Source: Duganella dendranthematis
GTDB taxonomy: Bacteria; Pseudomonadota; Gammaproteobacteria; Burkholderiales; Burkholderiaceae_D
Direction: 5' to 3'
Assembly (NCBI RefSeq): GCF_012849375.1
Contig: NZ_CP051684.1
Location: forward strand, 6,448,001-6,512,000
DNA: 64,000 nucleotides
A model generated the notes under the pieces. It had not been told where the DNA came from and searched no databases. It saw nothing but the letters and a program-made list of their open reading frames with translations. A program made the position numbers and the translations under genes. This document shows positions 52,672 through 62,559 of this stretch, piece by piece. Numbering within the stretch: position 1 is the stretch's first letter; the number at the start of each line of letters is the position of its first letter.

Positions 52672-53171
52672 GGCTTGAGCTTTTCGTCTTCGGCCTGGGC
52701 ATCCTGCATCGCTTCCGGCTCGAGTTCCTCGGCCGAGCGATTCAGGTGAACGAAGACCCCCCATGCGGCCAGCAGCACACCCACGCCGCTCACCAGTGCT
52801 GCGACATACAGCAGTTCGCTGACATCTTCGTGCACCGCGTGGAACGTGGCGACCAGGCCCTCAATCGCCAGCGCCACCACGACCACGACGAAGAAGCGCG
52901 ACAGGAAGCGGCGCACGCGGGTCGGCGCGCTGATGTCGGCGTCGCGCACCACTTCTTCTTCGATGATGGTCTCGGCGATTTGCAGCGCCACCACGGCGGC
53001 GGCCAGGATGCCGATCGCCTCGATCACTTCCTGCGCAGCCACCACCCCGTCCGCCTGCAATGCATGCCAGCCCATTTCTGCGCCTATCATGATCAAAAAC
53101 AGCGCGCCCACGGCAAACAGCAAGGCAATCGCCGCATGGACCACACCAAACGCCATCATCAGTTGTTTCAT
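52668..53171 (-). CDS. hypothetical inner-membrane protein
   Basis: 167 residues with four predicted membrane helices (about residues 7-30, 50-70, 95-115 and 125-148) and a charged, acidic C-terminal tail (RSAEELEPEAMQDAQAEDEK). The cytoplasmic loop EEEVVRDADISAPTRVRRFLSRF lies between the second and third helices. ATG 53171 has CTGGAGA upstream. No domain family was recognised. Its stop overlaps the MscS gene end by four bases. Function unknown. Confidence 0.85.
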   Translation of the reverse strand: MKQLMMAFGVVHAAIALLFAVGALFLIMIGAEMGWHALQADGVVAAQEVIEAIGILAAAVVALQIAETIIEEEVVRDADISAPTRVRRFLSRFFVVVVVALAIEGLVATFHAVHEDVSELLYVAALVSGVGVLLAAWGVFVHLNRSAEELEPEAMQDAQAEDEKLKP

Positions 53172-53292
53172 TGTTGATTCTCCAGCAGTTGAATTGAACA
53201 ATTGTAGAGCGCAGCGTCGGCGCTAATCGTGCGCTAGGGCACATAGATTGTTTCTATAATCGCAGCTATTATTAACTTTACAAGGCAATGCC

Positions 53293-54288
53293 ATGCGAAA
53301 GATCCTCCCGCTGCTGCTCGGCGCCACTCTGGCCTCCGCAGTCTATGCCGACATGCCGGCCAAGGATATCGGCAAAGGCGCCAAGGACCATCCGCTGCTG
53401 TCGCGCTTTGCCGATTCCAAGATCGTCGGCTACGACTTCAAGGAGTTCGACGAAGTGACGATCCCCGCAGGCAAACGGGTGGCGGACAAAAGCGGCAAGC
53501 CGGGATTCGAAAATTCGCTGACGGTCGAAGGCCGCTATACCCGCATCGCGTACAACTATCCGAAGACCCGCTCCGCCGTCGAGGTGATGCGCAACTACCA
53601 GGCCGCGCTGGAAAAGGCCGGCCTGAAAACCGTGTTCTCCTGCGTGAAGGAGACGTGCGGCGAAAACTTCGGCGAATACATGTATGACAAGAACCTCGGG
53701 AACAATTTCATCGACGGCGGCCAGCAATACGAACCGTTCATCTACGGCCGCCGCGATGACCGCTATCTGGTGGCCAAAGGCGCTACCGCCGACGGCACGC
53801 TGGTGCACGTGGCGTTGTGGGTGGTGGCACCAACCGAAAACCGCAACGGCGGCTTCTACATGCAGGTGGTCGAAGGCAAGCCGATGGAAGGCGGCAAGGT
53901 CAGCGTGAACCTGAACGCCGGGGAGATGGCGAAGAGCATCGCGGCCGACGGCAAGGTCGCGGTGTACGGCGTCTACTTCGACACCGACAAGAGCGATGTC
54001 AAGCCGGAATCGAAGGCGGCGCTGGGCGAGATGGCCAAACTGCTGCAACAGAATCCCCAGTTGAAGGTGTTCGTGGTCGGCCACACCGACAACCAGGGCG
54101 CGCTGGCGCACAACGTGGAGCTGTCGCAGAAGCGCGCCGACGCCGTGATCAAGACGCTCGCCACCGACTACAAGGTCGATGCAAGGCGTCTCGCCGCCAA
54201 AGGCGTAGCCTCCTATGCCCCGGTGGCCTCCAACGACGCCGAAGCGGGACGCGAGAAGAACCGCCGCGTGGAGCTGGTCAAGCAGTAA
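53293..54288 (+). CDS. OmpA-family outer-membrane/periplasmic protein (DUF4892-like + OmpA)
   Basis: 331 residues with signal peptide MRKILPLLLGATLASAVYA. The N-terminal 200 residues resemble the DUF4892 domain (GAKDHPLLSRFADSKIVGYDFKEFDE, ALEKAGLKTVFSC). The C-terminal OmpA/MotB peptidoglycan-binding domain shows VYFDTDKSDVKPESKAAL, VVGHTDNQGALAHNVELSQKRADAV and REKNRRVELVKQ. It probably links the cell envelope to peptidoglycan. It stands alone, and its stop is directly next to the end of the convergent transporter gene. Confidence 0.9.
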   Translation: MRKILPLLLGATLASAVYADMPAKDIGKGAKDHPLLSRFADSKIVGYDFKEFDEVTIPAGKRVADKSGKPGFENSLTVEGRYTRIAYNYPKTRSAVEVMRNYQAALEKAGLKTVFSCVKETCGENFGEYMYDKNLGNNFIDGGQQYEPFIYGRRDDRYLVAKGATADGTLVHVALWVVAPTENRNGGFYMQVVEGKPMEGGKVSVNLNAGEMAKSIAADGKVAVYGVYFDTDKSDVKPESKAALGEMAKLLQQNPQLKVFVVGHTDNQGALAHNVELSQKRADAVIKTLATDYKVDARRLAAKGVASYAPVASNDAEAGREKNRRVELVKQ

Positions 54289-55227
54289 TCAGCTGGTCGT
54301 ACGGAACCAGCTGACCAGCACCGAGATGGTCACGATTGACAGCACGGTGGATACCAGAATGCTGCCGGCGATGCCGACCGCCTGGCGCTTGTACATATGC
54401 GCCAGCATGAACGGGCCGGTGCCGGTCGGCAGCGCCGCCAGCACCACGGCCAGCCCGGTCATCGCCGGCGACAAATGGAACACATACACCGCCAGCACCC
54501 ACGTCAGCGCCGGCTGGCCAATCAGCTTGAGCGCCACCTGCGCGCTCAGCGCCGGAATCTGCGGCCGGCCGCGCTGGTCGGCGATGAACAGTCCCAGCGA
54601 CACCAGCGCGCACGGACTGGCCGCATGCGCCAGCAAGGACAGGAAGCGGTCCACGCCTTCCGGCAGCGGCGGCGCATAGCCGGCGTACAGCGCCCCGAGC
54701 ACGGGCGCCAGCAGCATCGGATTCTGCGCCAGCGACCAGCTCACCTTCTTCAGGATGCGGCCGATGCCGCCGCCCTCGCTCACGCCCAGCTCCACCACCG
54801 TCACCGCGATGCCGAACAACACGCACACGGTAAGGATGGACGTGATCGTCGCCGGCATCATGCTCGATGGCCCGAACGCCGCCAGCGCCAACGGAAAGCC
54901 GATAAAGCCTACGTTGGCATAAGCGGCGTTCAGCCCTTCCAGGCTGGCGTCGGCCAGCTCGCCGCCACGCATGCGGCTCACCGCTACTGTGATCGCGTAG
55001 ACCGCGCCGCTGGCCAGGCCAAAGGCGGCGATGAAGCCCGGCTGGTCCAGCTGCTTCCAGCTGGACTTGGCCATGATCTGGAATAGCAAGGCCGGCATGC
55101 CGAGATAGACCACGAAGCGGTTCATCTCGAAGGCACCTGCCTCGCCCATCCAGCCGCGATAGCGCGCCAGCCAACCGACGCCGATCAGCGCGAAGATCGG
55201 CAGCACGATGGAGAACAGAACCTGCAC
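54289..55227 (-). CDS. AEC-family (auxin efflux carrier-like) transporter
   Basis: 312 residues, about ten membrane helices. Family marks are LPIFALIGVGWLARYRGWM at helix 1, RFVVYLGMPALLFQIMAK, AYANVGFIGFPLALAAFG and NPMLLAPVLG. GTG 55227 was chosen because AAGGA lies five bases before it; the frame extends upstream over the hydrolase gene. AEC carriers move organic acids or auxin-like compounds. The hydrolase gene stops one base before, so the two form an operon. Confidence 0.88.
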   Translation of the reverse strand: MQVLFSIVLPIFALIGVGWLARYRGWMGEAGAFEMNRFVVYLGMPALLFQIMAKSSWKQLDQPGFIAAFGLASGAVYAITVAVSRMRGGELADASLEGLNAAYANVGFIGFPLALAAFGPSSMMPATITSILTVCVLFGIAVTVVELGVSEGGGIGRILKKVSWSLAQNPMLLAPVLGALYAGYAPPLPEGVDRFLSLLAHAASPCALVSLGLFIADQRGRPQIPALSAQVALKLIGQPALTWVLAVYVFHLSPAMTGLAVVLAALPTGTGPFMLAHMYKRQAVGIAGSILVSTVLSIVTISVLVSWFRTTS

Positions 55228-55228
55228 G

Positions 55229-56095
55229 TTATCCTTTCCAGCCGAGCAGGAAGTCCAGCAGCGCTTCGTTGACGCGCTCCGGCTGCTCTTCCTGCGGCAG
55301 GTGGCCTGCCTGGGCGATTGGCGCGGTGCGCAGGTCGCTGGCCATTTCAGACCATATCTTCGCCATGTCGAACATCTTTCCGACCGCGTGGAAGTCCTCG
55401 CCCCACAGGGCCAACGTCGGGCAGGCGATCTTGATGTCGGCATCGACCGTGTCTTGCGCCACATCCTCGCCGATGGCGCGGTAGTCCGACATGGCGCCGC
55501 GCAGCGCGCCGGGACGGCGGTAGGCTTGCACATAGGTGTCGAAAGCCTTGCCGTCGATCGCCAGCGGGTTGTAGCACCAGTCGGAGAACAGGTGGCGCAG
55601 CCACAGGTCTTCGCGGCCGGAGATTAGCGCCTCCGGCAGATCCGGCACCTGGTTGAAGATGAAGAACCAGTACGACTTCGCCAGTGCCGGACTGAATTCG
55701 CGGGCGACGATACGAGTCGGCACATTGTCCATCACTACCAGGCGATCCAGCAGTTCCGGATGGTCCTTGGCGAAGCGGGTCGCCACACGCGCGCCGCGGT
55801 CGTGGCCGACCAGCGCGATTTTCGGAATATCCAGTGCCTTCAACAGCTCCACCAGGTCGCGCGCCATGTTGCGCTTGTCGTAGCCACCGGCCGGCTTGTC
55901 GGTTTCGCCGTAGCCGCGCAGGTCCGGCGCGATCACGCGATAGTGCTTGGCCAGTTCCGGGATCTGGAAGCGCCAGGCGAAATTCGTTTCAGGGAAACCG
56001 TGCAGCAGTACCACCGGGGCGCCCTTGCCCGCTTCCAGGTAGTGTTGACGGATGCCGTTGGCCTCCACCGTGTGGTGCTTGATGTCGATGCTCAT
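55229..56095 (-). CDS. alpha/beta-hydrolase of the epoxide hydrolase/haloacetate dehalogenase type
   Basis: 288 residues, no signal peptide. Catalytic layout: oxyanion-hole HGFPETNFAWR, Asp nucleophile in LVGHDRGARVA, and C-terminal AGHLPQEEQPE with the His. An Asp (HDRG) instead of a Ser elbow is typical of epoxide hydrolases and fluoroacetate dehalogenases. The RGYGETDKP motif fits the same group. GAGGAAT precedes ATG 56095. It is co-transcribed with the AEC transporter, so it may process the compound that carrier handles. Confidence 0.9.
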   Translation of the reverse strand: MSIDIKHHTVEANGIRQHYLEAGKGAPVVLLHGFPETNFAWRFQIPELAKHYRVIAPDLRGYGETDKPAGGYDKRNMARDLVELLKALDIPKIALVGHDRGARVATRFAKDHPELLDRLVVMDNVPTRIVAREFSPALAKSYWFFIFNQVPDLPEALISGREDLWLRHLFSDWCYNPLAIDGKAFDTYVQAYRRPGALRGAMSDYRAIGEDVAQDTVDADIKIACPTLALWGEDFHAVGKMFDMAKIWSEMASDLRTAPIAQAGHLPQEEQPERVNEALLDFLLGWKG

Positions 56096-56240
56096 AGATT
56101 CCTCGCGATTGGATAACTCGCCGATTAAATCAGTTTGGCCTGTCAATCAACACTATCTTAGGATGAGTACTTTGGGGAGAGGAGAAATCAGGACGGGCGC
56201 GCCTACACTCCGGGGATGACATCCAAGCAAGGAAAAAAAG

Positions 56241-56945
56241 ATGAGTGAGATTCCCCTCAAGCGACGCGACTTCCTGCGCGGCGCGGCGGGTTTTGCGCTG
56301 GCCTCCGGCGTCGGCGTCGGCGTCGGCGTGGGCGCCACCGCCGCCACCGCCGGTCCGCAGTCCAAGCCCTATTCGCCCACCTACTTCACGACCGCCGAAT
56401 GGGCCTTCATCAACGCCGCCGTCGAGCGCCTGATACCTAACGACGGCAATGGTCCCGGCGGCGTGGACGCCGGCGTGCCGGTTTTCCTCGACAAGCAAAT
56501 GCAGCTACCCTACGGCCACGGCGCCTACTGGTATATGCAAGGACCGTTTCACCCGGAGACGCCACCGACGCTGGGCTACCAGCTGCGCCAGACGCCGCGC
56601 GAGTTGTACCGCGCCGGCATCGCCCTGATCGACCGCGCCGCCGTGCACGCGCACAAAAAGCCATTCGCCCAATTGGACGCGGCCCAGCGCGACGCGCTGC
56701 TGACGCAGGCCGATCAAGGCCACCTGCCGGAAGACAGCCTCCTGGCCGCGGCCTTCTTCGCCCTGCTGCTGCGGAATACCCGCGAAGGCTACTTCGCCGA
56801 TCCGCTTTACGGCGGCAACCGCGACATGGCGGCCTGGAAGATGGTCGGCTTTCCCGGTGCGCGCGCCGATTTCACCGATTTCATCGATCAGCAGGGACGC
56901 AAGTATCCCTATGGCCCGGTGGCGATAGACGGATCGCGAGGCTGA
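56241..56945 (+). CDS. gluconate 2-dehydrogenase subunit 3 family protein
   Basis: 234 residues. A Tat signal (KRRDFLRGAAGFALASGVGVGV) is followed by a helical domain of the gluconate-2-dehydrogenase subunit 3 family (FTTAEWAFINAAVERLIPNDGNGPGGVDAGVPVFLDKQM, and YFADPLYGGNRDMAAWKMVGFPG). The small subunit is needed for export and assembly of the flavoprotein, which has no signal of its own. AAGGA lies upstream. The flavoprotein gene starts two bases after its stop. Confidence 0.93.
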   Translation: MSEIPLKRRDFLRGAAGFALASGVGVGVGVGATAATAGPQSKPYSPTYFTTAEWAFINAAVERLIPNDGNGPGGVDAGVPVFLDKQMQLPYGHGAYWYMQGPFHPETPPTLGYQLRQTPRELYRAGIALIDRAAVHAHKKPFAQLDAAQRDALLTQADQGHLPEDSLLAAAFFALLLRNTREGYFADPLYGGNRDMAAWKMVGFPGARADFTDFIDQQGRKYPYGPVAIDGSRG

Positions 56946-56947
56946 CC

Positions 56948-58687
56948 ATGAAACCAGTAGATGCAGTCATCATCGGCTACGGCTGGACCGGCGCAATCAT
57001 GGCCAAGGAACTGACCGACGCCGGCCTGTCGGTGCTGGTGCTGGAGCGCGGCCCTGAACGCGACACCGCACCGGACTTTGAATACCCGCGCATCGCGGAT
57101 GAACTGAAGTACGCCGTGCGCGGCGACCTGTGGCAACCGCTGGCCGGCGAAACCGTGACCATCCGCCACAAGCCTGGCGAAATCGCCGTGCCGTATCGCC
57201 AGTACGGTTCCTTCATCCTTGGTAACGGCACCGGCGGCGCCGGCGCGCACTGGAACGGCCAGCAATGGCGCGCTTCGCCCAACGACCTGCGCATCCGCAG
57301 CGTCTACGAAGAACGCTACGGCAAAAAATTCATCCCGGACGACATGAGCATTCAGGACTACGGCATCAGTTACGAAGAGCTGGAGCCCTATTTCGACCAC
57401 TTTGAAAAAGTCACCGGCGTGGCCGGAACGGCCGGCGGCAATCCGTTTGAGGGAAAACGGAGTAATCCGTTTCCGCAGCAGCCGATGCCGCCGATACTGA
57501 GTTCCCAGCTGTTCGCAAAGGCCGCGCGTGAACTGGGCTATCAGCCCTTCCCGGTGCCGGCCGCGAACAGCACCGCCGCCTACACCAACCCGTACGGCGT
57601 GCGCATGGGCCCATGTAATCTGTGCGGTTACTGCGAGGGCTTCGGCTGCTTCCTGTATTCCAAGGCGGCGCCGCAGACCACCATCATCCCGGTGCTGAAG
57701 GGCCGCAGCAACCTGCAAGTGCGCCACAACAGCTACGTCACCCGCATCCTGCTCGACAGCAGCGGCAAGCTGGCCACCGGCGTACGTTATATCGACGCCA
57801 ACGGCAAGCAGGTCGACCAGCCGGCGGCGATGGTGGTGCTGGCCAGCTTCCAGATGAATAACGTGCGCATGCTCCTGTTGTCCGGTATCGGCAAGCCTTA
57901 CGATCCGGTCACGGGCAAGGGCGTGGTGGGCAAGAACTACGCTTACCAGATGGTCAGCAGCAGCACCGCGTTCTTCGACGAGAGCGTGAACATGAATCCC
58001 TTCATCGGTGCCGGGGCCGCAGGCCAGCAGGCCATCGACGATTACAACGCCGACCACTTCGACCATGGCAAGCACGGTTTCGTCGGCGGCGCGATGATCT
58101 TCGCCGGCGCCACCGGCGGCCGTCCCATCGTGCAGATGCCGTTGCCGCCCGATGCGCCGCGCTGGGGCAGCGGCTGGAAAAGCGCGGTGCGCAAGCACTA
58201 TGCGCATAGCAGTTCGGTCGCCACCATGGGTTCCGTCATGTCCTACCGCGACCGCTATCTGGACCTGGATCCGACCTACCGCGACGCCCACGGCGTGCCG
58301 CTGCTGCGCATGACCTTCGACTGGCATCCAAACGAATACAAGATGACCGCGTTCACCTCGGCGCGCGCCGGCGAAATCGTCAGTGCGATGAAGCCGCAGC
58401 GCATGTCGCAGCACATCCTCAAGCCGGGCGACAGCTACGACGTGCGCGTCTACCAGTCCACGCATAACACGGGTGGCGCCATTATCGGCACCAATCCGTC
58501 TAATAGCGTGTTGAACCGCTATTCGCAGTGCTGGGATGTGCCGAACGTGTTTGTGTTCGGCGCCTCGTCCTTCCCGCAGAACATCGGCTACAACCCTACC
58601 GGCCTGGTTGCGGCGCTGACCTATTTCGCCGCCGCCAAAATCCGGTCCACCTACCTGAAAACCGGCGGAGCACTGGTACACGCATGA
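56948..58687 (+). CDS. GMC oxidoreductase, gluconate 2-dehydrogenase-like flavoprotein
   Basis: 579 residues. The FAD-binding Rossmann motif is VIIGYGWTGAIMAKELTDAGLSVLVLERG. The GMC signature GTGGAGAHWNGQQWR and the C-terminal THNTGGAIIGTNPSNSVLNRYSQ, with PQNIGYNPTGLVAALTYFAA, give the catalytic His and Asn region. A Cys-rich loop (GPCNLCGYCEGFGC) suggests an added 3Fe-4S or disulphide element as in related alcohol and fructose dehydrogenases. It is exported with the Tat-signal subunit. It oxidises a sugar or sugar acid in the periplasm and passes electrons to the cytochrome encoded next (4-bp overlap). The exact substrate is uncertain. Confidence 0.93.
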   Translation: MKPVDAVIIGYGWTGAIMAKELTDAGLSVLVLERGPERDTAPDFEYPRIADELKYAVRGDLWQPLAGETVTIRHKPGEIAVPYRQYGSFILGNGTGGAGAHWNGQQWRASPNDLRIRSVYEERYGKKFIPDDMSIQDYGISYEELEPYFDHFEKVTGVAGTAGGNPFEGKRSNPFPQQPMPPILSSQLFAKAARELGYQPFPVPAANSTAAYTNPYGVRMGPCNLCGYCEGFGCFLYSKAAPQTTIIPVLKGRSNLQVRHNSYVTRILLDSSGKLATGVRYIDANGKQVDQPAAMVVLASFQMNNVRMLLLSGIGKPYDPVTGKGVVGKNYAYQMVSSSTAFFDESVNMNPFIGAGAAGQQAIDDYNADHFDHGKHGFVGGAMIFAGATGGRPIVQMPLPPDAPRWGSGWKSAVRKHYAHSSSVATMGSVMSYRDRYLDLDPTYRDAHGVPLLRMTFDWHPNEYKMTAFTSARAGEIVSAMKPQRMSQHILKPGDSYDVRVYQSTHNTGGAIIGTNPSNSVLNRYSQCWDVPNVFVFGASSFPQNIGYNPTGLVAALTYFAAAKIRSTYLKTGGALVHA

Positions 58688-59994
58688 ATAAACGGACTCT
58701 CTTTATCGGTGCGGGATCGGTGCTGGTGATTGGCCTGCTGACGTTAATCAGCGCCACCCGCTGGTCCGACTCGCACGCCGGTGCGCACCCGCAAGCGCCG
58801 GCCGTCAGCACGGCAACGATCGCGCGCGGCGCTTATCTCGCGCGCCTCGGTGACTGCGCCGCATGCCACAGCGCGCCGGGCCAGGCGCCCTATTCCGGCG
58901 GCCTGCGCATGCAAACGCCGATCGGCGCCATCTACACCAGCAACATCACGCCGGACCGCCAGCACGGCATCGGTAATTACACGCTGGCCGATTTCGACCG
59001 CGCGCTGCGCTTTGGCGTGGCCAACGGCCATACGCTGTATCCCGCCATGCCGTACAGCGCCTACTCCAGCACTACGCCGGAAGACGTGGCCGCGCTATAC
59101 GCCTATTTCATGCACGAAGTGCAGCCGGCAGCGGTGGCCAGGCGTGACAACGACATACCGTTCCCGCTGTCGATGCGCTGGCCGCTGACCATCTGGCGCT
59201 GGGCCGTCGCCCCCGCGCCGCGCGCCTTCCAGATGCAGACCAGCGACGCCATGCTGCGGCGCGGCGCCTACATCGTCGAAGGTCTAGGCCATTGCGGCGA
59301 TTGCCACACGCCGCGCGGGCCATCGCTGCAAGTACGCGCGCTGAGCGCGGCCGATGGTCCGGCGTATCTGTCCGGCGCCATCATCGACGGCTGGCATGCC
59401 CCTAGTCTGCGCAACGGCGACCGCACCACCATCGGCGCCTGGAGCGAAGCGGATATCGCGCAGTTCCTGCGCACAGGCAGCAACCGCCATGGCATCGCCT
59501 TCGCGTCGATGAACGAGGTGGTAAGCAACAGCACCCAGTTCCTCAGCAGCGATGATGCGGCGGCGGTGGCGCACTTCCTCAAATCGCTGACCGATACGGG
59601 CGCGGGCATGGGTCGCTATGTCTACGATCCCGCCACGAGCCTGGCGCTGCGCAACGGCGACGCCGGGGCGCGTGGCGCACAGCTGTACCTGGACAATTGC
59701 GCCGCCTGCCATCGACCGGATGGCAAAGGCTATCAGGGCGTATTCCCTGCGCTGGCCGGCAACCCCGTAGTAGCGGCCGCGCCATCCGACTCGGTGATCC
59801 GCATCGTTTTGGAAGGCATGAAGACCGCGCGCACCGACAGCACGCCCGCGCAGTTCTCCATGCCCTCCTTCGCCCAGCGCTTGAGCGACCAGGATGTGGC
59901 GGATGTGGCGACCTTCATCCGTGCCAGCTGGGGCAATCAGGCGGCGACCATCAGCGCCGCAGAGGTGAAGCAGCAGCGCGCCAGTCCGCGCTAG
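58684..59994 (+). CDS. membrane-anchored tri-haem cytochrome c subunit
   Basis: 436 residues. An N-terminal helix (TLFIGAGSVLVIGLLTLIS) anchors the protein. Three CXXCH motifs occur, CAACHSAPG, CGDCHTPRG and CAACHRPDG, with axial Met regions. This is the architecture of the cytochrome subunit of gluconate and alcohol dehydrogenases that pass electrons to ubiquinone. It starts inside the stop codon of the flavoprotein gene. Together the three genes form a complete periplasmic quinone-linked dehydrogenase. Confidence 0.94.
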   Translation: MNKRTLFIGAGSVLVIGLLTLISATRWSDSHAGAHPQAPAVSTATIARGAYLARLGDCAACHSAPGQAPYSGGLRMQTPIGAIYTSNITPDRQHGIGNYTLADFDRALRFGVANGHTLYPAMPYSAYSSTTPEDVAALYAYFMHEVQPAAVARRDNDIPFPLSMRWPLTIWRWAVAPAPRAFQMQTSDAMLRRGAYIVEGLGHCGDCHTPRGPSLQVRALSAADGPAYLSGAIIDGWHAPSLRNGDRTTIGAWSEADIAQFLRTGSNRHGIAFASMNEVVSNSTQFLSSDDAAAVAHFLKSLTDTGAGMGRYVYDPATSLALRNGDAGARGAQLYLDNCAACHRPDGKGYQGVFPALAGNPVVAAAPSDSVIRIVLEGMKTARTDSTPAQFSMPSFAQRLSDQDVADVATFIRASWGNQAATISAAEVKQQRASPR

Positions 59995-60028
59995 ACATCC
60001 AGCCGGTGCAGCACGGCGCGCGGGGCGG

Positions 60029-60499
60029 CTATTGGCGGAACAAGCGCTTGAGGGCCTGGCGGCCCAGTTCCGTCACCGGCAGCTCCATCGCATCCAGCGT
60101 GTTCTTCACCAGCAGGCCGAGCTCAGTGTCACCTTCCATCGACAGGCGGCGCGAGAAGAACAGCGTGTCCGGGTCCTGCTCGCGTTTGGCCAGCGCCACG
60201 AAGTCGCGCGCGCAGGCGCCGATTTCCAGGTCTGGCGCGCCGTTGCGCTTCAGCGCCGCGAAACCGTCGCCGCGCCAGGTGAAGTCGAACGCCACGCCAG
60301 CGTCGCTGACGCGCACCCGCAGGTGATGCCCCGCTAGGCCAGCGCGTACATCGTCCGGCAGATGTGGCTTGACCACCAGGTTCAATGCGGCCACGCACAG
60401 TAGCGATCCCGGAAAGGCCGGCAGGCGCTGGCCCAGCGTCGCCAGCAAGGCAGGCAACGGCTGGACGGCGCTGTAATGGTTAGTTGCGACTGGGTTCAT
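60029..60499 (-). CDS. ubiT: UbiT, SCP2-domain accessory factor for O2-independent ubiquinone synthesis
   Basis: 156 residues with an SCP2 lipid-binding fold ([60 protein letters not shown]). Gene order (ubiU-ubiV-ubiT) matches the E. coli YhbT role. UbiT binds the lipid precursors of ubiquinone. GGAGAG lies before the start, which overlaps the ubiV stop by four bases. It is the last gene of the operon. Confidence 0.93.
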   Translation of the reverse strand: MNPVATNHYSAVQPLPALLATLGQRLPAFPGSLLCVAALNLVVKPHLPDDVRAGLAGHHLRVRVSDAGVAFDFTWRGDGFAALKRNGAPDLEIGACARDFVALAKREQDPDTLFFSRRLSMEGDTELGLLVKNTLDAMELPVTELGRQALKRLFRQ

Positions 60500-61395
60500 G
60501 CTGTGCTCTCCATGTTGTATTCAAGTCCGGGCTTGCCGTACCAGTAGCCGTTGCAGGCCTCGGCCGGCAGCAGCGGCGAGATGATGTCGACGGCTTTGCG
60601 CGGGGCCAGCGCACCGGTGCGCGCGGCGTCAAATGCGGCGATGATCTGTTTCATATGGGTTGACTGGGGGTTGAGTCGCGCCACATCCACGCCCAGCTCC
60701 GCCATCTGCACGATCTCCGCCGCCAGGTTGTACACCAGTGCGGACTGGCTCTGGATGCCGTTCAGGACCAGGAACGGCTGCTTTTCGCGCGTCTGCATCA
60801 TCAGGCCATCGGGATGATCGATGCAGCTGAAGCGGCAGTCGTCCTTCGGCAGATTGCGGTTGCGCGCCGTGAAGCAGCGCGCCGAAAACGCCAGCGGCAT
60901 GCGGCCGAAGGCGAATACCTCTGTCTCCATCCCCTGCGGCCGTTCGCGCTGCATGTGCGCCAGTCCCGCACGGCCCATCTCCAGCGGCATGACCCAGCGC
61001 CTGGCGCCAAGTTCGTGCAGCAGCGCCAGCGTCGGCGGGTTGTAGACGTTGAGATGCGGGCCGGCGACGAACGGTTGGCCGCTCAGCATCTGCACTGCCC
61101 CCATGTCGTTGGCCTCTACCTGGAAGCGGCCATTGGCCACCAGCTTGCGCTGCGCGCCGACGTCCGCGCTGGATTCGATCAGCGCCAGCGTCGACATCAC
61201 CACTTCCTTGCCACAGCCTTGCAGTAGCTCGGCCACGGCCAACCAGTCGGCGGCGCGCAGTTCGTGGCGGCGCGAACACACAGTTTCGCCGAGGTAGACG
61301 ATATCCACCGGGCTGTCCGAGATTTCTTCATAAAATTCCATGACTTTGGCGCGCGGCCAGTAATACAGCAGCGGCCCGAGGGCGAGTTTCAGCAT
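60496..61395 (-). CDS. ubiV: UbiV, U32-family protein for O2-independent ubiquinone hydroxylation
   Basis: 299 residues of the peptidase U32 family. Cysteines expected to hold a 4Fe-4S cluster are visible: Cys in [12 protein letters not shown] and the group [20 protein letters not shown]. With UbiU it forms a complex that hydroxylates the ring without O2, probably from prephenate. GGAGA precedes the ATG 13 bp after the ubiU stop. The name rests on the operon and the Cys pattern. Confidence 0.93.
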   Translation of the reverse strand: MLKLALGPLLYYWPRAKVMEFYEEISDSPVDIVYLGETVCSRRHELRAADWLAVAELLQGCGKEVVMSTLALIESSADVGAQRKLVANGRFQVEANDMGAVQMLSGQPFVAGPHLNVYNPPTLALLHELGARRWVMPLEMGRAGLAHMQRERPQGMETEVFAFGRMPLAFSARCFTARNRNLPKDDCRFSCIDHPDGLMMQTREKQPFLVLNGIQSQSALVYNLAAEIVQMAELGVDVARLNPQSTHMKQIIAAFDAARTGALAPRKAVDIISPLLPAEACNGYWYGKPGLEYNMESTA

Positions 61396-61408
61396 GACGT
61401 CTCCGTTG

Positions 61409-62428
61409 TTATTTCCACGCGCGGTGATACGCGCCCAGTGTGTGCTGCTGGCCTTCCGCCAGCGTATTCAGTTCCGCCATCCAGGCTGGCTTGACCGAGT
61501 AGCGCGCCGCATTGCGCAGGCAGTCGTCCAGCGCCGCGCGCCAGACACGCGTCACCTGCGACACGTAGGCCGGGCTGCGCTGGCGGCCTTCGATCTTCAC
61601 TGCACGCACGCCCATCTCCAGCAGCTGCGGCAGCAGCTCCAGCGTATTCAGGCTGGTTGGCTCCTCGATGGCGTAATAGGTTTCGTCCTCTACCTCAAAG
61701 CGCCCCTTGCACAGCGTGGGATAGCTGGCGTTTTCCTGCGGCGTATAGCGGTCGATCATCACACCGTTCAGACGCGACTCCAGGCCGCGCGGATTCTGCT
61801 GCCAGCGCACCGCCCTGGCCGGCGAGCAGACGCCGTGGGTATTTGGCGATTCGCCCGTCACATAGGAAGACAGCTGGCAGCGGCCCTCCACCATCACGCA
61901 CAGGCTGCCAAAGCCGAACACTTCGATTTCCACCGAAGTGTTTTTCACCACGTGCTCCACCTGCGCCAGCGACAGCACGCGCGGCAGCACCGCGCGCGCC
62001 ACGCCAAACTGCTTCTGGTAGAAGTTGATGGCTTCCGCATTGGTGGCCGAGCCTTGCACCGACAGGTGCAGGCGCAGGTTCGGATAACGGTCGGCGGCAT
62101 AGCGCATCAGTCCCGGATCGGCCAGGATGACCGCATCCACGCCGGCGTTGGCGGCGCGGTCGATGGCGATTTGCCACAACGCGGTGTTGTGCGGCTGCGG
62201 ATAGGTATTCAACGCCAGCAGCACCTTGCGGCCGTGGTCATGAGCGTAACCGATGCCGGTGCTGATGGCCGCATCGTCGAAATTCAGGCCGGCGAAGTTG
62301 CGGGCGTTGGTGGCGTCGCGAAAACCGAGGTAGACGCAGTCGGCGCCCAGATCGATGGCGTTCTTTAGCGCCGGCAGGCTGCCCGCCGGGCATACCAGCT
62401 CGATGGGAGGAGATTCAGATGGATTCAT
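61409..62428 (-). CDS. ubiU: UbiU, U32-family protein for O2-independent ubiquinone hydroxylation
   Basis: 339 residues of the U32 family ([28 protein letters not shown] at the start). Cluster cysteines are in [22 protein letters not shown] and the LCKGRFEV region. Partner of UbiV in anaerobic ubiquinone synthesis. The start has no clear ribosome site. A perfect FNR box is centred 66 bp upstream, in line with FNR-type control of these genes under low oxygen. Confidence 0.94.
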   Translation of the reverse strand: MNPSESPPIELVCPAGSLPALKNAIDLGADCVYLGFRDATNARNFAGLNFDDAAISTGIGYAHDHGRKVLLALNTYPQPHNTALWQIAIDRAANAGVDAVILADPGLMRYAADRYPNLRLHLSVQGSATNAEAINFYQKQFGVARAVLPRVLSLAQVEHVVKNTSVEIEVFGFGSLCVMVEGRCQLSSYVTGESPNTHGVCSPARAVRWQQNPRGLESRLNGVMIDRYTPQENASYPTLCKGRFEVEDETYYAIEEPTSLNTLELLPQLLEMGVRAVKIEGRQRSPAYVSQVTRVWRAALDDCLRNAARYSVKPAWMAELNTLAEGQQHTLGAYHRAWK

Positions 62429-62487
62429 AAGGTTTTGATAGCTAACAGGGGCGGACGAACTGTATCGCCTCGTGATCCCGGAAATCC

Positions 62488-62501
62488 TTGATGTGAATCA
62501 A
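62488..62501. promoter_or_regulatory. FNR/Anr box, perfect consensus
   Basis: TTGATGTGAATCAA matches TTGAT-N4-ATCAA at all ten fixed positions. It lies between divergent ubiU and the hemerythrin gene. A GACAAT at 62525-62530 would place its plus-strand start site about 42 bp from the box centre, and a GATACA on the minus strand (62466-62461) about 40 bp away, both class II distances. Confidence 0.9.
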
Positions 62502-62559
62502 AGAATTTGACCTTTATCGGGTGGGACAATGTGCGCACGCTTAATGAAGGACAAACAAG

